NCBI RefSeq assembly: GCF_018372215.1
Contig: NZ_JAHAJN010000003.1
Coordinates: 62,001 to 126,000 of the forward strand
Origin: Negativicoccus succinicivorans
GTDB taxonomy: Bacteria; Bacillota; Negativicutes; Veillonellales; Negativicoccaceae
DNA: 64,000 nt
Direction: 5' to 3'
The notes beneath the pieces were generated by a model that saw only the letters and a program-made list of their open reading frames with translations, was not told the origin of the DNA and ran no database searches. Made by a program: the position numbers and the translations under genes. Positions 32,933 through 41,292 of this stretch are shown in pieces (position 1 is the first letter of the stretch; every line of letters starts with the position of its first letter).

Positions 32933-33883
32933 TCAGACGATCCGAAATTCTTCCGTCTGGTAATCTTTACGGCGCGGCACAGCGAAAAATAAATGCATAT
33001 CGTCAAACGCCGCGATAAATTCCGCGCCCATAATGAAAATGAGCGAGGTCAGATTGAGCCAGATGAAAAGAATCATTAAGCCGACCAGCGAGCCGTAGGT
33101 CGCGCCCATATTGGCGATATTGCTCACATAAAAGCCGTACGCTCCCGTCATGGCGACCCAGATCGTCGTCACGATCGCGGCGCTGGTGAGCGTGTGCGAC
33201 CAGGGCGTGCGCCCCTCGTGTTCGACGAAGCGCGGCGCGTAACGGTAGAAAACCGCCAGCACCAAAATCATCGCCACAAAAGGAATCAGGTAGGTGCCGA
33301 TTCTCCAAAAGAAAAGAAATTCTTTCGTCAAACCGAGTACCCCCATAAATGTTTTCACGATCAGGTTGCCGAATACGGTAATGCCGAGCGACGCCAGCAT
33401 CGTGCCGACAATCAGCAAGGTGAACAGGATCGATTTCGTTTTGACGCGAATATAGGACTGGACATTTTTCCCCGTTTGAAACGCGATATCGGTCGCGCGG
33501 ATCAAAGTGTCGATGCCTTTGGACGACGACCACAACGCCAATAAAAGACCGATGGACAGTACCGTGGTCGAACGTTGCTCGATAATATCGGTAACCACCG
33601 GCGCGAGCGTCGCCGGCACATCCCCCGGCAGGTACTGCATGTAGCGCAATACCGTATCGATTTGCGACGCCGCCACGAACAATATGATGTTAAACAGGAA
33701 AATCAAAAACGGCACCAGCGCCAAAATCAGGTAGTAGGTCGCGGCCGCGGCCAGCATCCCCACATCATCATCCATATACCGCTGATATAAACGTTTACCA
33801 ATATATAAAGCGCGCGAATCGCGCAGACGTTTGAACCATTTCGCTTCGTTAAGACGATGCCGAATGACTACCCAAGGGTCCAC
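32933..33883 (-). CDS. YihY/BrkB-family membrane protein
   Basis: A 316-residue inner-membrane protein with six predicted helices. The family motif AAAATYYLILALVPFLIFLFN lies near residue 45, then LALWSSSKGIDTLIRA, and Gly-rich late helices with ATYGSLVGLMILFIWLNLTS. It was once called RNase BN, which is no longer supported; its function is unknown. The start is GTG at 33883 after AAAGGGG. It precedes trmL by 74 bases. Confidence 0.88.
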   Translation of the reverse strand: MDPWVVIRHRLNEAKWFKRLRDSRALYIGKRLYQRYMDDDVGMLAAAATYYLILALVPFLIFLFNIILFVAASQIDTVLRYMQYLPGDVPATLAPVVTDIIEQRSTTVLSIGLLLALWSSSKGIDTLIRATDIAFQTGKNVQSYIRVKTKSILFTLLIVGTMLASLGITVFGNLIVKTFMGVLGLTKEFLFFWRIGTYLIPFVAMILVLAVFYRYAPRFVEHEGRTPWSHTLTSAAIVTTIWVAMTGAYGFYVSNIANMGATYGSLVGLMILFIWLNLTSLIFIMGAEFIAAFDDMHLFFAVPRRKDYQTEEFRIV

Positions 33884-33989
33884 GTTCTTTCCCCTTTCCT
33901 CAACCGGTACAATTACGTCATCGCAGACGTAAAATAGTTGATTTTATTATAGCATAGTAAGAATCGGCTTTGCGGCATTTTGACGACGG

Positions 33990-34017
33990 TTGCCGAACGC
34001 CTTGCAGCTGGTATAAT
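33990..34017 (+). promoter_or_regulatory. Promoter of the DUF4405-like gene
   Basis: -35 TTGCCG (33990-33995), a 16-bp spacer, and -10 TATAAT (34012-34017). Confidence 0.6.
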
Positions 34018-34060
34018 GAAAGCAAAGCGGCAACGGGGAAATGGTCGCGAGGGAGGAAAT

Positions 34061-34696
34061 ATGCAACGACGTATTATGCACATCGGGCTTTTGGTCAGCC
34101 TCTTCGCCACCATGGCGTATCCTCTGACGAGACTCAGCGGACACGAGTGGATTGCCTATATTTTCACGCTGATCGTCGGCTATCATGTCTACGAACATCG
34201 CCGCGCTTTGGGAAAATTTACCCGGCACGCGACGCCGCGCAGCCGTTTTCTGCGCGCAGCGAACTATGTGCTTTGCGCGGTATTCATCATCTGCTTTATT
34301 TCGGGATTTTTATTCTCATCGCTGATTCCGCATCCGGGGCGGGAAGTGTTACGCTACGCCAAGTACGTTCACATCTGTTCGTCGTCTTGGTTTTACGCAC
34401 TCGTCGCGATGCACGCCGGCTTTTATTGGGACAGTTTGCGTCACACAATGCGGCGTGTTTTGCCTCCGCTTGGCGGGAAATGGCACGCGGTGCTCGGCGC
34501 GATCAGTATGTACGGCTTGTATATCGCGGTCGCGCGTAATTTCTTTTTGAAAATGGCGTATCTGTACTTGAAACATCCGAAAGCGGAGCCGAGCGCGATT
34601 TTGTTTTTCATTGACTATTTCGCGATCTTTATTCTCTTCGCCTACTTCGGCTGGTGGCTGCTCCGCTTCATCAGCCGCCGACCGGCGCATGCCTGA
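34061..34696 (+). CDS. Membrane protein resembling DUF4405/cytochrome b-like proteins
   Basis: A 211-residue protein with five to six helices. Histidines lie in or next to membrane segments: H8, HEW near 27, GYHVYEHRRALG near 40, KYVHICSS near 101, and VAMHAGFYWD near 115. This pattern is reminiscent of a di-haem membrane anchor. The ATG at 34061 has GGGAGG upstream; a longer frame begins in the promoter. It is monocistronic. A redox role is inference from the histidine pattern only. Confidence 0.55.
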   Translation: MQRRIMHIGLLVSLFATMAYPLTRLSGHEWIAYIFTLIVGYHVYEHRRALGKFTRHATPRSRFLRAANYVLCAVFIICFISGFLFSSLIPHPGREVLRYAKYVHICSSSWFYALVAMHAGFYWDSLRHTMRRVLPPLGGKWHAVLGAISMYGLYIAVARNFFLKMAYLYLKHPKAEPSAILFFIDYFAIFILFAYFGWWLLRFISRRPAHA

Positions 34697-34701
34697 CACG
34701 C

Positions 34702-34731
34702 AAAAAAGACCTCTTGCGAGGTCTTTTTTTA
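34702..34731. terminator. Bidirectional terminator
   Basis: AAAAAAGACCTC-TTGC-GAGGTCTTTTTT is a perfect stem between the convergent DUF4405-like gene and typA. Confidence 0.92.
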
Positions 34732-36543
34732 TTGCTGTTTCTTTTTCGCCGCTTTGTAACGAGCCTGCTGGCTCAAAATGCGTTTGCGAATGCGGATGGC
34801 ATGCGGAGTCACTTCGACCGTTTCGTCGTCGTTGATCCATTCCAGCGCTTCTTCCAACGTAAATTGACGCGGCGGAGTCAAACGAATCGCATCATCGGAA
34901 CCCGACGCGCGCATATTGGATACGTGCTTTTTCTTGCACGGGTTAACGTCCATATCGGTATCGCGAGCGTTTTCACCGACCACTTGACCTTCGTATACGG
35001 ATTCGTTCGGTCCGAGGAAGAGCGTGCCGCGTTCCTCGATATTGCCCAAACCGTACGCGGTGGTTTCCCCCGGTTCGACGGCGACCAACGCGCCGCGCGT
35101 CCGCATCGGAATCTGCCCTTTGAAAGGAGCGTACCCGTGGAAAACGTGGTACATGACGCCGTTGCCTTTCGTGCTGGTCAAAAATTCGTTGCGGAAACCG
35201 ATCAAACCGCGCGCCGGAATGATAAATTCCATGCGCAGGTAACCCGACAGCTCATTCATGCTGATGAGTTCCGCTTTGCGCGGTCCGAGACTTTCCATGA
35301 CGGTGCCCATGAATTCCTGCGGCACGTCGACATTCAAGCGTTCCAACGGTTCGCATTTCTGACCGTTGATCATTTTCATGATGACCGTCGGTTTGCCGAC
35401 CTGCAATTCGTAGCCTTCCCGGCGCATCATTTCGATTAAAATCGACAAGTGCAATTCGCCGCGGCCGGATACTTTGAACGCGTCGGCGGAGTCGGTTTCT
35501 TCCACTTTCATCGCGACGTTCGTCTGCACTTCTTTCATAAGGCGAGCACGTAAATGACGGCTGGTGACGTAGTCACCATCCTGTCCCGCGAACGGGCTGT
35601 CGTTGACGGAAAACACCATCGACAATGTCGGTTCATCGATATTGATCGAGGGCAATGCTTCCGGGTGTTCCGGATCGGTGATGGTCTCGCCGATGTTGAT
35701 GTCTTTGAAACCGGTGATCGCGACGATATCGCCCATCTTCGCGTCATTCGTTTCCACGCGCGCCAAACCGTTGTACGTGTACAGACGGCCGATTTTATCC
35801 TGGCGCACCTGATCGCCGTTCATGATCGCGACCGGCTGACCGTAACGGACGAAACCGCGCACGATACGACCGATGGCGATTTTGCCGACGTAATCATCGT
35901 AATCCAGCGTCGTGACCATGATCTGCAGCGGCGCTTCCATGTCGCCTTCCGGCGCCGGAATGTAATCCAAAAGCGTTTGAAAAAGCGGCTCGACACTGTC
36001 GCTGCTGTCGTCCATCGACAACTTGGCAATCCCCGCGCGAGCGGACGCGTAAATGACCGGGAAGTCGAGCTGTTCGTCGCTCGCCTCCAGTTCAATGAAG
36101 AGGTCGATGATTTCCCCTTCGACTTCCTCGACGCGTTGATCCGGACGGTCAATCTTGTTGATGACGACGATCGGCTTCAAATTCTGCTCCAAGGCTTTGC
36201 GCAGCACGTACTTCGTCTGCGGCATCGGCCCTTCAAAAGCGTCGACCAGTAAAACTACGCCGTCGACCATGTTCAAAATACGTTCGACTTCACCGCCGAA
36301 ATCGGCGTGGCCGGGTGTGTCGACAATATTGATTTTCGTGCCGTTGTACATGACGGCGGTATTTTTGGACAAAATGGTGATCCCGCGTTCGCGTTCAAGA
36401 TCATTCGAGTCCATAACGCGTTCGGCAACGCGTTCATTCTCACGGAAAACGTGGCTTTGACGCAGCATCGCGTCGACCAGTGTAGTTTTGCCGTGGTCAA
36501 CGTGAGCGATGATCGCGACATTACGTATATCTTGCCGTTGCAT
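34729..36543 (-). CDS. typA: Translational GTPase TypA/BipA
   Basis: An EF-G-like ribosome-associated GTPase active in stress and cold and in 50S assembly. It has the usual length, 604 residues. The G-motifs are AHVDHGKTT (residues 13-21), RERGITI, DTPGHADFGGEVER, NKIDRPDQR and SAR. Domain III has GRGELHLSILIEMMRREGYE, and the BipA-specific C-terminus has VNPCKKKHVSNMRASGSDDAIRL. GGAGG precedes the ATG. It is monocistronic, with its own promoter and terminator. Confidence 0.97.
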   Translation of the reverse strand: MQRQDIRNVAIIAHVDHGKTTLVDAMLRQSHVFRENERVAERVMDSNDLERERGITILSKNTAVMYNGTKINIVDTPGHADFGGEVERILNMVDGVVLLVDAFEGPMPQTKYVLRKALEQNLKPIVVINKIDRPDQRVEEVEGEIIDLFIELEASDEQLDFPVIYASARAGIAKLSMDDSSDSVEPLFQTLLDYIPAPEGDMEAPLQIMVTTLDYDDYVGKIAIGRIVRGFVRYGQPVAIMNGDQVRQDKIGRLYTYNGLARVETNDAKMGDIVAITGFKDINIGETITDPEHPEALPSINIDEPTLSMVFSVNDSPFAGQDGDYVTSRHLRARLMKEVQTNVAMKVEETDSADAFKVSGRGELHLSILIEMMRREGYELQVGKPTVIMKMINGQKCEPLERLNVDVPQEFMGTVMESLGPRKAELISMNELSGYLRMEFIIPARGLIGFRNEFLTSTKGNGVMYHVFHGYAPFKGQIPMRTRGALVAVEPGETTAYGLGNIEERGTLFLGPNESVYEGQVVGENARDTDMDVNPCKKKHVSNMRASGSDDAIRLTPPRQFTLEEALEWINDDETVEVTPHAIRIRKRILSQQARYKAAKKKQQ

Positions 36544-36575
36544 AAATGTTCCTCCTGATGGTTAATAACTTTAAT

Positions 36576-36605
36576 ATTATATCACACATCGGAAAAAACG
36601 CGTAA
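36576..36605 (-). promoter_or_regulatory. typA promoter
   Basis: On the minus strand: -10 TATAAT (36576-36581) with a weak -35 TTACGC (36600-36605) and an 18-bp spacer. Confidence 0.5.
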
Positions 36606-36639
36606 TCGTTTCGTCAAATCTTTGTTATTCGTGAAAACA

Positions 36640-36664
36640 AAAAAAGACCTTGCGGTCTTTTTAT
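36640..36664 (-). terminator. Terminator after deoC
   Basis: AAAAAGACC-TTGC-GGTCTTTTT overlaps the deoC stop region and ends the outer-membrane gene run. Confidence 0.85.
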
Positions 36665-37317
36665 TTGCTTTCAGCGTTTTCCGCCCGCGCAATCGCAACG
36701 CCCGCGCTGACGCCGAGCCGATTCGCGCCCGCGTCAAGCATCGCGCGCGCCGTCGCAAGATCGCGAATACCGCCGGCGGCTTTGACGCCGAAATGAGGTC
36801 CTACGGTATCGCGCATCAGTTTCACGTTCGCTACGGTGGCGCCTGCACCGGCAAAGCCGGTCGACGTTTTCACAAAGTCCGCGCCGACTTCTTGGGCCAG
36901 CTTGCAGGCATTCACAATTTCCGTCGGCGTCAGCAACGCCGTTTCCAAAATTACTTTGAGTGTAACATCGCCGATCGCCGCGCGCACCCGGCGAATTTCT
37001 TTCGCCACCATATCCCACGCGCCGTCTTTCACCGCGCCGATATTTTGCACCATGTCGATTTCGGTCGCGCCCTGCGCCAGCGCCCAGCTCGCTTCCGCCG
37101 CTTTCGCGGGACCGCCGTTCGCGCCGTGCGGAAAACCGACGACCGTCGTCACGCCGACGCCGCTTCCGGCAAGCGCCTGCGCCGCCTGTTGCACACGATA
37201 CGGCGCGACGCAAACAGTGGCGAAATGATACGCCTTGGCTTCTTCACAAAGTGTTTCGATAGCGCGAGCGCTCGCGTCGGGCGCCAGCAGCGTGTGATCA
37301 ATACAACTTGCAATCAT
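36661..37317 (-). CDS. deoC: Deoxyribose-phosphate aldolase
   Basis: This enzyme splits 2-deoxyribose 5-phosphate to glyceraldehyde 3-phosphate and acetaldehyde. It is a 218-residue class I TIM-barrel aldolase: IDHTLLAPDA at the start, VVGFPHGA, ATEIDMVQNIG, LKVILETALL, the Schiff-base lysine in ADFVKTSTGFAGAGATV, and GVKAAGGIRD. The start overlaps the acyltransferase stop by four bases (ATGA). It is an odd metabolic passenger at the end of an outer-membrane run. Confidence 0.95.
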   Translation of the reverse strand: MIASCIDHTLLAPDASARAIETLCEEAKAYHFATVCVAPYRVQQAAQALAGSGVGVTTVVGFPHGANGGPAKAAEASWALAQGATEIDMVQNIGAVKDGAWDMVAKEIRRVRAAIGDVTLKVILETALLTPTEIVNACKLAQEVGADFVKTSTGFAGAGATVANVKLMRDTVGPHFGVKAAGGIRDLATARAMLDAGANRLGVSAGVAIARAENAESK

Positions 37318-38240
37318 GCCTTGTCCTCCTTTGCCCGTTGCGCCTGTTCATCGCGCCACAGTTCATGCGGATCTCCATAAATACGTTTCGTCCATTTCCA
37401 GCGATTGTGGATCCAAAACCAGTCTGCCGGACGCTCGCTCACGCGCTCTGCCAAAATCGCATTCAAGGTATCGGTCATTTCCCGTACCGCGACCGCTTTT
37501 TTTAAATCCTGACGCGTCCAGAGCGCTTTTTGCACGACCACATCAAATCCTTCGTCGCGCGTATAGATATGCACAGGCACGATCGGCACTTTGCGCGCAT
37601 AGGAAAAAACGGCCGGTCCGGTAACGGAAAGCGCCAGTGTGCGAAACAGTTGCGCCAGCACTCCTTTGCCGCCGCCATCCTGATCGTACAAAAGACAAAT
37701 CCATTTGCCGTCTTCCAGCAGCCGCAAAATTTCCCGCATGTTTTTCGGATATAGCACTTCTTCACCGAGCATCGCGCGCGATTCGCGAATGAATCGATCG
37801 AATCCTTCATTCGACTGTTTGAAACCGACGGCGACAATTTTGCCGGGATACTTGCTCGCCAGCGCGCCGCCCAGCATCTCCCAATTGTCCGTGTGCGAAG
37901 CCGCGATAATGCAGCCGCCGCCGCTTTGGTAAAGGGCGTCGAGTTCCTCCGTGCCGGTGAAATGCATCTGCTCTAAAATGCGGCCTTCGGTGTACAGCGG
38001 AAAGCGCAGCATATCGAGCGCGACCCGCCCCAAACGGACAGCGGATGTTTTCGCGATCGCCCGCGCCTGTTCCGGCGAATCAGCCAGCTCGGCCCGCAAA
38101 ATATTTTCCACCGCGATATCTTTGCGTTTTCGCGGCAATATGCGCCAGAAAAATCGTCCCAGGCGGTCTCCCCAGCGACGAGCGGCGCCGGCCGGCAAAC
38201 CGCATGCCCAACGGCGTCCTAATTGTAGCCAAAAATACAT
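37314..38240 (-). CDS. LpxL/HtrB-type lipid A acyltransferase
   Basis: A 308-residue member of the late lipid A acyltransferase family, acting at the inner membrane on lipid A precursors. An N-terminal hydrophobic/basic anchor region is followed by the catalytic HxxxxE motif SHTDNWE near residue 115, then YPKNMREILRLLEDG, LLYDQDGGGKG, VPIVPVHIYT and DWFWIHNRWK. The start lies about 14 bases before the lpxD terminator hairpin, so it may need read-through or its own promoter; deoC is coupled to its end. Substrate chain and position are unknown. Confidence 0.85.
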   Translation of the reverse strand: MYFWLQLGRRWACGLPAGAARRWGDRLGRFFWRILPRKRKDIAVENILRAELADSPEQARAIAKTSAVRLGRVALDMLRFPLYTEGRILEQMHFTGTEELDALYQSGGGCIIAASHTDNWEMLGGALASKYPGKIVAVGFKQSNEGFDRFIRESRAMLGEEVLYPKNMREILRLLEDGKWICLLYDQDGGGKGVLAQLFRTLALSVTGPAVFSYARKVPIVPVHIYTRDEGFDVVVQKALWTRQDLKKAVAVREMTDTLNAILAERVSERPADWFWIHNRWKWTKRIYGDPHELWRDEQAQRAKEDKA

Positions 38241-38254
38241 ACCTTGCCTCCGCC

Positions 38255-38283
38255 AAAAAATGCCGTCTGTGACGGCATTTTTT
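38255..38283 (-). terminator. Terminator after lpxD
   Basis: AAAAAATGCCGTC-TGT-GACGGCATTTTTT, a 13-bp perfect stem, is followed by a T-run on the minus strand. It lies between lpxD and the acyltransferase gene. Confidence 0.88.
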
Positions 38284-39304
38284 ATTTTTCTTCAGTTGTT
38301 TCCAACACTTTTTCCAAGCGTTTCACGCGTTTCAGCAGTTCGGGCAAATGATTGAGTGTTCCTTCAATCCGTCCCCACTGACGATGCGGACGGGCCGGAA
38401 AGCCCACATATGTGCCCGGCTCTTTGATGCTGCCGACAACGCCCGTCTTCCCGCCGCAGGTAACATGATCGGCAATCGTAAGATGCCCCGAAACGCCGGT
38501 CTGTCCCGCCAGAATGCAATGGTTACCGATTTCTGTCGAACCCGCCACGCCCACTTGGGCAATGATGAAACAGTCTTCTCCGATGCGGACATTGTGACCG
38601 AGATGCACAAGGTTGTCGATCTTCGTGCCGCGACCGATCGAAGTTTCACCGAATGTCGCGTTATCGATCGTCGTGCCGGCGCCAATTTCAACATCATCAC
38701 CGATGACCACGCGACCGATCTGACGAATCCGCGTATGCTTACCGCCTTCGGTAGCAAACCCGAAGCCTTCACCGCCGATCACGGCGTTGGCGCGAATGAT
38801 AACGCGATCGCCGACTTCGGTCCGATCATGCACCACCGCGCCGGAATGAATTTCCGTATCGCGACCGACGGTCACATCGCGTCCCAACACGACATGCGGA
38901 TGTAAAATAGCGCCCGCTTTGACAACGGTACCCGCGCCGATCACCACATACGGTAAAATCGTCGCCTGCGGATCAATCTCCGCCGTTGCATCGACAACGG
39001 CCGTCGGATGGATACCGACCGGCGGCACGTACAAAGGTTTCAATACATCGACCAGTTCCGCAAACGCCCACTTCGGATTTTCCGTGACGATCACGGTCGT
39101 TGCCACCGTTTCTTCCGGCGCGCTTGTCATCAGTACCGCGCCCGCTTTCACCAGCGACAATTGCGCGGCGTATTCGTCGAGTAAAAAAGCAATATCGTTC
39201 GGGCCGGCCGTTTCCACGCCGGCAACGCCCGTGATTTCCTTATTACCGTCACCGTATACTGTACCGTTAACCCGTGCGGCCAGATCCGCTACTGTGTATA
39301 CCAT
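38282..39304 (-). CDS. lpxD: UDP-3-O-acylglucosamine N-acyltransferase
   Basis: Third step of lipid A synthesis: adds the N-linked hydroxyacyl chain from acyl-ACP. It has 340 residues, with an N-terminal uridine-binding domain (residues 1-100) and a left-handed beta-helix of hexapeptide repeats (about 100-300; IHPTAVVDATAEIDPQATI onward). Catalytic histidine lies in NLVHLGHNVRIGEDC; QVGVAGSTEIGNHC follows, and a C-terminal helix is present (ELLKRVKRLEKVLE). It overlaps the upstream ompH-like gene by one base (TAATG). It shows that the organism makes LPS. Confidence 0.97.
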   Translation of the reverse strand: MVYTVADLAARVNGTVYGDGNKEITGVAGVETAGPNDIAFLLDEYAAQLSLVKAGAVLMTSAPEETVATTVIVTENPKWAFAELVDVLKPLYVPPVGIHPTAVVDATAEIDPQATILPYVVIGAGTVVKAGAILHPHVVLGRDVTVGRDTEIHSGAVVHDRTEVGDRVIIRANAVIGGEGFGFATEGGKHTRIRQIGRVVIGDDVEIGAGTTIDNATFGETSIGRGTKIDNLVHLGHNVRIGEDCFIIAQVGVAGSTEIGNHCILAGQTGVSGHLTIADHVTCGGKTGVVGSIKEPGTYVGFPARPHRQWGRIEGTLNHLPELLKRVKRLEKVLETTEEK

Positions 39305-39795
39305 TACTTTTGCCCGCTTTTCTCTGCGGCGGCCGGTTGCGCCTCTTGATTCTGTTTTTTATTCGTATTGTCGTTGGCTTTGAGTTTCGCCAGCAATTCT
39401 TCCGTTACGTCCACACCTTGGTAATGAACGGCATTCTTATGCATAATAATGCCGAGCTTTTTCTCCTTGGCGATCAGCTGGGATTGACTTGTGATCAGCG
39501 CCTGGAATTGCTGCTGTTTGGCCATCTGAAATACTTGTAATTCACGTTTGGCCGCCTGCTCGGTCACGGCGAATTCTTCCGGCGAGGAAGTCGCCTGCGC
39601 CTGCTGCAGACGCGTTGCGATTTCCGCCTGCTTGGCCATGATTTCCTGGGTGATCTGCTGGGCCTGGCCGCTTTCCCGCGCGATGCGTTCAAAATCGACA
39701 ACGCCGACTTTCTCATCATTGCCGCAGCCGCTCATCAGCATGACGCCGACCAGCATGCCGATCAGCGCGAAGGACCGCCACCATTTATTTACCAC
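39304..39795 (-). CDS. OmpH/Skp-like lipoprotein 1
   Basis: A 163-residue periplasmic chaperone-like protein. A lipoprotein signal ends LMSGC (C24). The body is Skp-type: a short N-terminal strand VGVVDFERI, long Gln/Lys/Glu helices forming the jellyfish arms, then a return strand LGIIMHKNAVHYQGVDVTEELL. Skp holds unfolded outer-membrane proteins before BamA. It lies directly before lpxD and overlaps lipoprotein 2 by 11 bases. Confidence 0.85.
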   Translation of the reverse strand: MVNKWWRSFALIGMLVGVMLMSGCGNDEKVGVVDFERIARESGQAQQITQEIMAKQAEIATRLQQAQATSSPEEFAVTEQAAKRELQVFQMAKQQQFQALITSQSQLIAKEKKLGIIMHKNAVHYQGVDVTEELLAKLKANDNTNKKQNQEAQPAAAEKSGQK

Positions 39796-40744
39796 TGTTA
39801 CTTACCTCCTTAGGATTCGTCCCCAATTTCTGCAGGATATCATTCGTGACGTCCTGCGCAGAAATATTGGCGCGATACTCGGCAAAAATCACTTCGAGAT
39901 TTTTGGCCTCCGCTACCGCCTGCGCCTCGTGACGAATATCTTGGGTGATTGCCTCTTTAACTTGTGTCATTTCATTTTGTTTGGTCGCGAGTTTTTCGCG
40001 CCATTCGTGATTCCAACCGGCGCCGTCGGGCATCAGTTGCGCCGCCATCTCATCGTGGAGCTGTTGTTGCGTGGTCTCCCGTTTGGCGCTCAGTTCCGCC
40101 GTCACTTCGTCGCTGTATCGGGCCAGATCCGCCTGCGCTTTTGCTTTCAAGGCGGCAAGCTCTTTTTGCCCTTCTTCCGGCAGCGCTGCCGGCGTATCCG
40201 TCAAAGCGGCGCGCGCGGCGAGCAATTCCTGCAACCGCGCTTCCATGGCTTCGCGTTCGTCCGCGGGTAAATGGAGCGCTCTAAGTTTCAGCTGCAGATT
40301 GACGATTTCCAAATCCGCCTGTTGTAATGCTTCATCCACCGGTTGCGGCGCGCGCGCCATCCATTCACGATACAACGCTTCCAGCTTTTGGTTCCATGCG
40401 GTTTCACGCGCCGTCATTTTGGCCCGGTATTCCGTGTTGAGTCCCTTTTCGATGGCCCCGGAGGAAAGCTGCTCACGCAATGCCTCCTGCGCCTGCGCGG
40501 AACGGCGAATCAGTTGTTCGCGTTCGGCGTCATACGTGGCCACCAGGTTTTTGTACTCCTGTTCCAGACGAAAATAATCACTGTAGCGCGGGTGGGCGTG
40601 CACTAATTTTTCCATATCCGCCACACCGTACTGCGGCGCTTGCGGTGCCTGCTCCGTACGGGAACAGCCGCCGATGCCGCAGCCGCTCAGCAAAAGACAC
40701 GCGGCCAGAAGTACACTCAGGGCTCCATGCGTTGACCTTTGCAT
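39785..40744 (-). CDS. Long OmpH/Skp-like lipoprotein 2
   Basis: 319 residues, about twice the usual Skp length. The lipobox LLSGC lies at about residue 22. YGVADMEKLVHAHPRYSDYF is the OmpH start motif. Very long helices follow (about 60-290), with an apparent internal repeat in which the segment EELARYSDEVTAEL-type helices recur. The end LEVIFAEYRANISAQDVTNDIL is the OmpH return strand. It may have longer arms or a fused second unit. It lies between two ordinary OmpH-like genes. Confidence 0.8.
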   Translation of the reverse strand: MQRSTHGALSVLLAACLLLSGCGIGGCSRTEQAPQAPQYGVADMEKLVHAHPRYSDYFRLEQEYKNLVATYDAEREQLIRRSAQAQEALREQLSSGAIEKGLNTEYRAKMTARETAWNQKLEALYREWMARAPQPVDEALQQADLEIVNLQLKLRALHLPADEREAMEARLQELLAARAALTDTPAALPEEGQKELAALKAKAQADLARYSDEVTAELSAKRETTQQQLHDEMAAQLMPDGAGWNHEWREKLATKQNEMTQVKEAITQDIRHEAQAVAEAKNLEVIFAEYRANISAQDVTNDILQKLGTNPKEVSNSGK

Positions 40745-40747
40745 AGA

Positions 40748-41269
40748 TTACTTCTTGGTTTCTGCCGACTGCTCTTTACCCGCTTCTTTCGTCAGAGCAT
40801 TATTGAGCGCCGTCTGCACTTCGCTAGTGATATCGACGCCGCCGTAAAGCACAGCCGCTTTGTCGACAACCAGCGATAAGCCTTTTTTATTCGCTACTTC
40901 TTTAACGGCATTATCAATTTTACCTTGAATGTTTTTGTGGATTTCAGCCTGTTTGGCGTTGAACTGTTTTTGCATTTCCTGGAAATATTGCTGCTTTTCC
41001 GCGTCCGACATATTCGCCGATTTCGCGTCAAACTCGCTTTGTAATTGCTGCGCCGCCGCCGCCATTTGCTGCTGGTATTCCACGCCTAAACTGGATGTAT
41101 CTTTAATAATGTTGGCCTGATCGACCACGCCGATGGACGAGGTCGGTGCCGCCTGAGCAACATTCCCCATGCCCATCATGGCATACGCCGCGATACCGAG
41201 AACGAACACCGCCGCGACGACGAACGAAACCACTTTCACATTGTACTTATTACGCATTGCTCGCATCAT
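40748..41269 (-). CDS. OmpH/Skp-like periplasmic protein 3
   Basis: A 173-residue protein with an N-terminal membrane/signal helix (about 12-40; VVSFVVAAVFVLGIAAYAMMG), no lipobox cysteine, and a Skp body. The body has SIGVVDQANIIKDT, Gln/Ala helices (YQQQMAAAAQQLQSEFD), and GLSLVVDKAAVLYGGVDITSEV. Several start codons cluster (TTG 41275, ATG 41269, ATG 41266); AAAGGAG favours 41269. It is the first of the three ompH-like genes after the OM barrel gene. Confidence 0.88.
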   Translation of the reverse strand: MMRAMRNKYNVKVVSFVVAAVFVLGIAAYAMMGMGNVAQAAPTSSIGVVDQANIIKDTSSLGVEYQQQMAAAAQQLQSEFDAKSANMSDAEKQQYFQEMQKQFNAKQAEIHKNIQGKIDNAVKEVANKKGLSLVVDKAAVLYGGVDITSEVQTALNNALTKEAGKEQSAETKK

Positions 41270-41292
41270 AATCAATCGACTCCTTTAATTCC

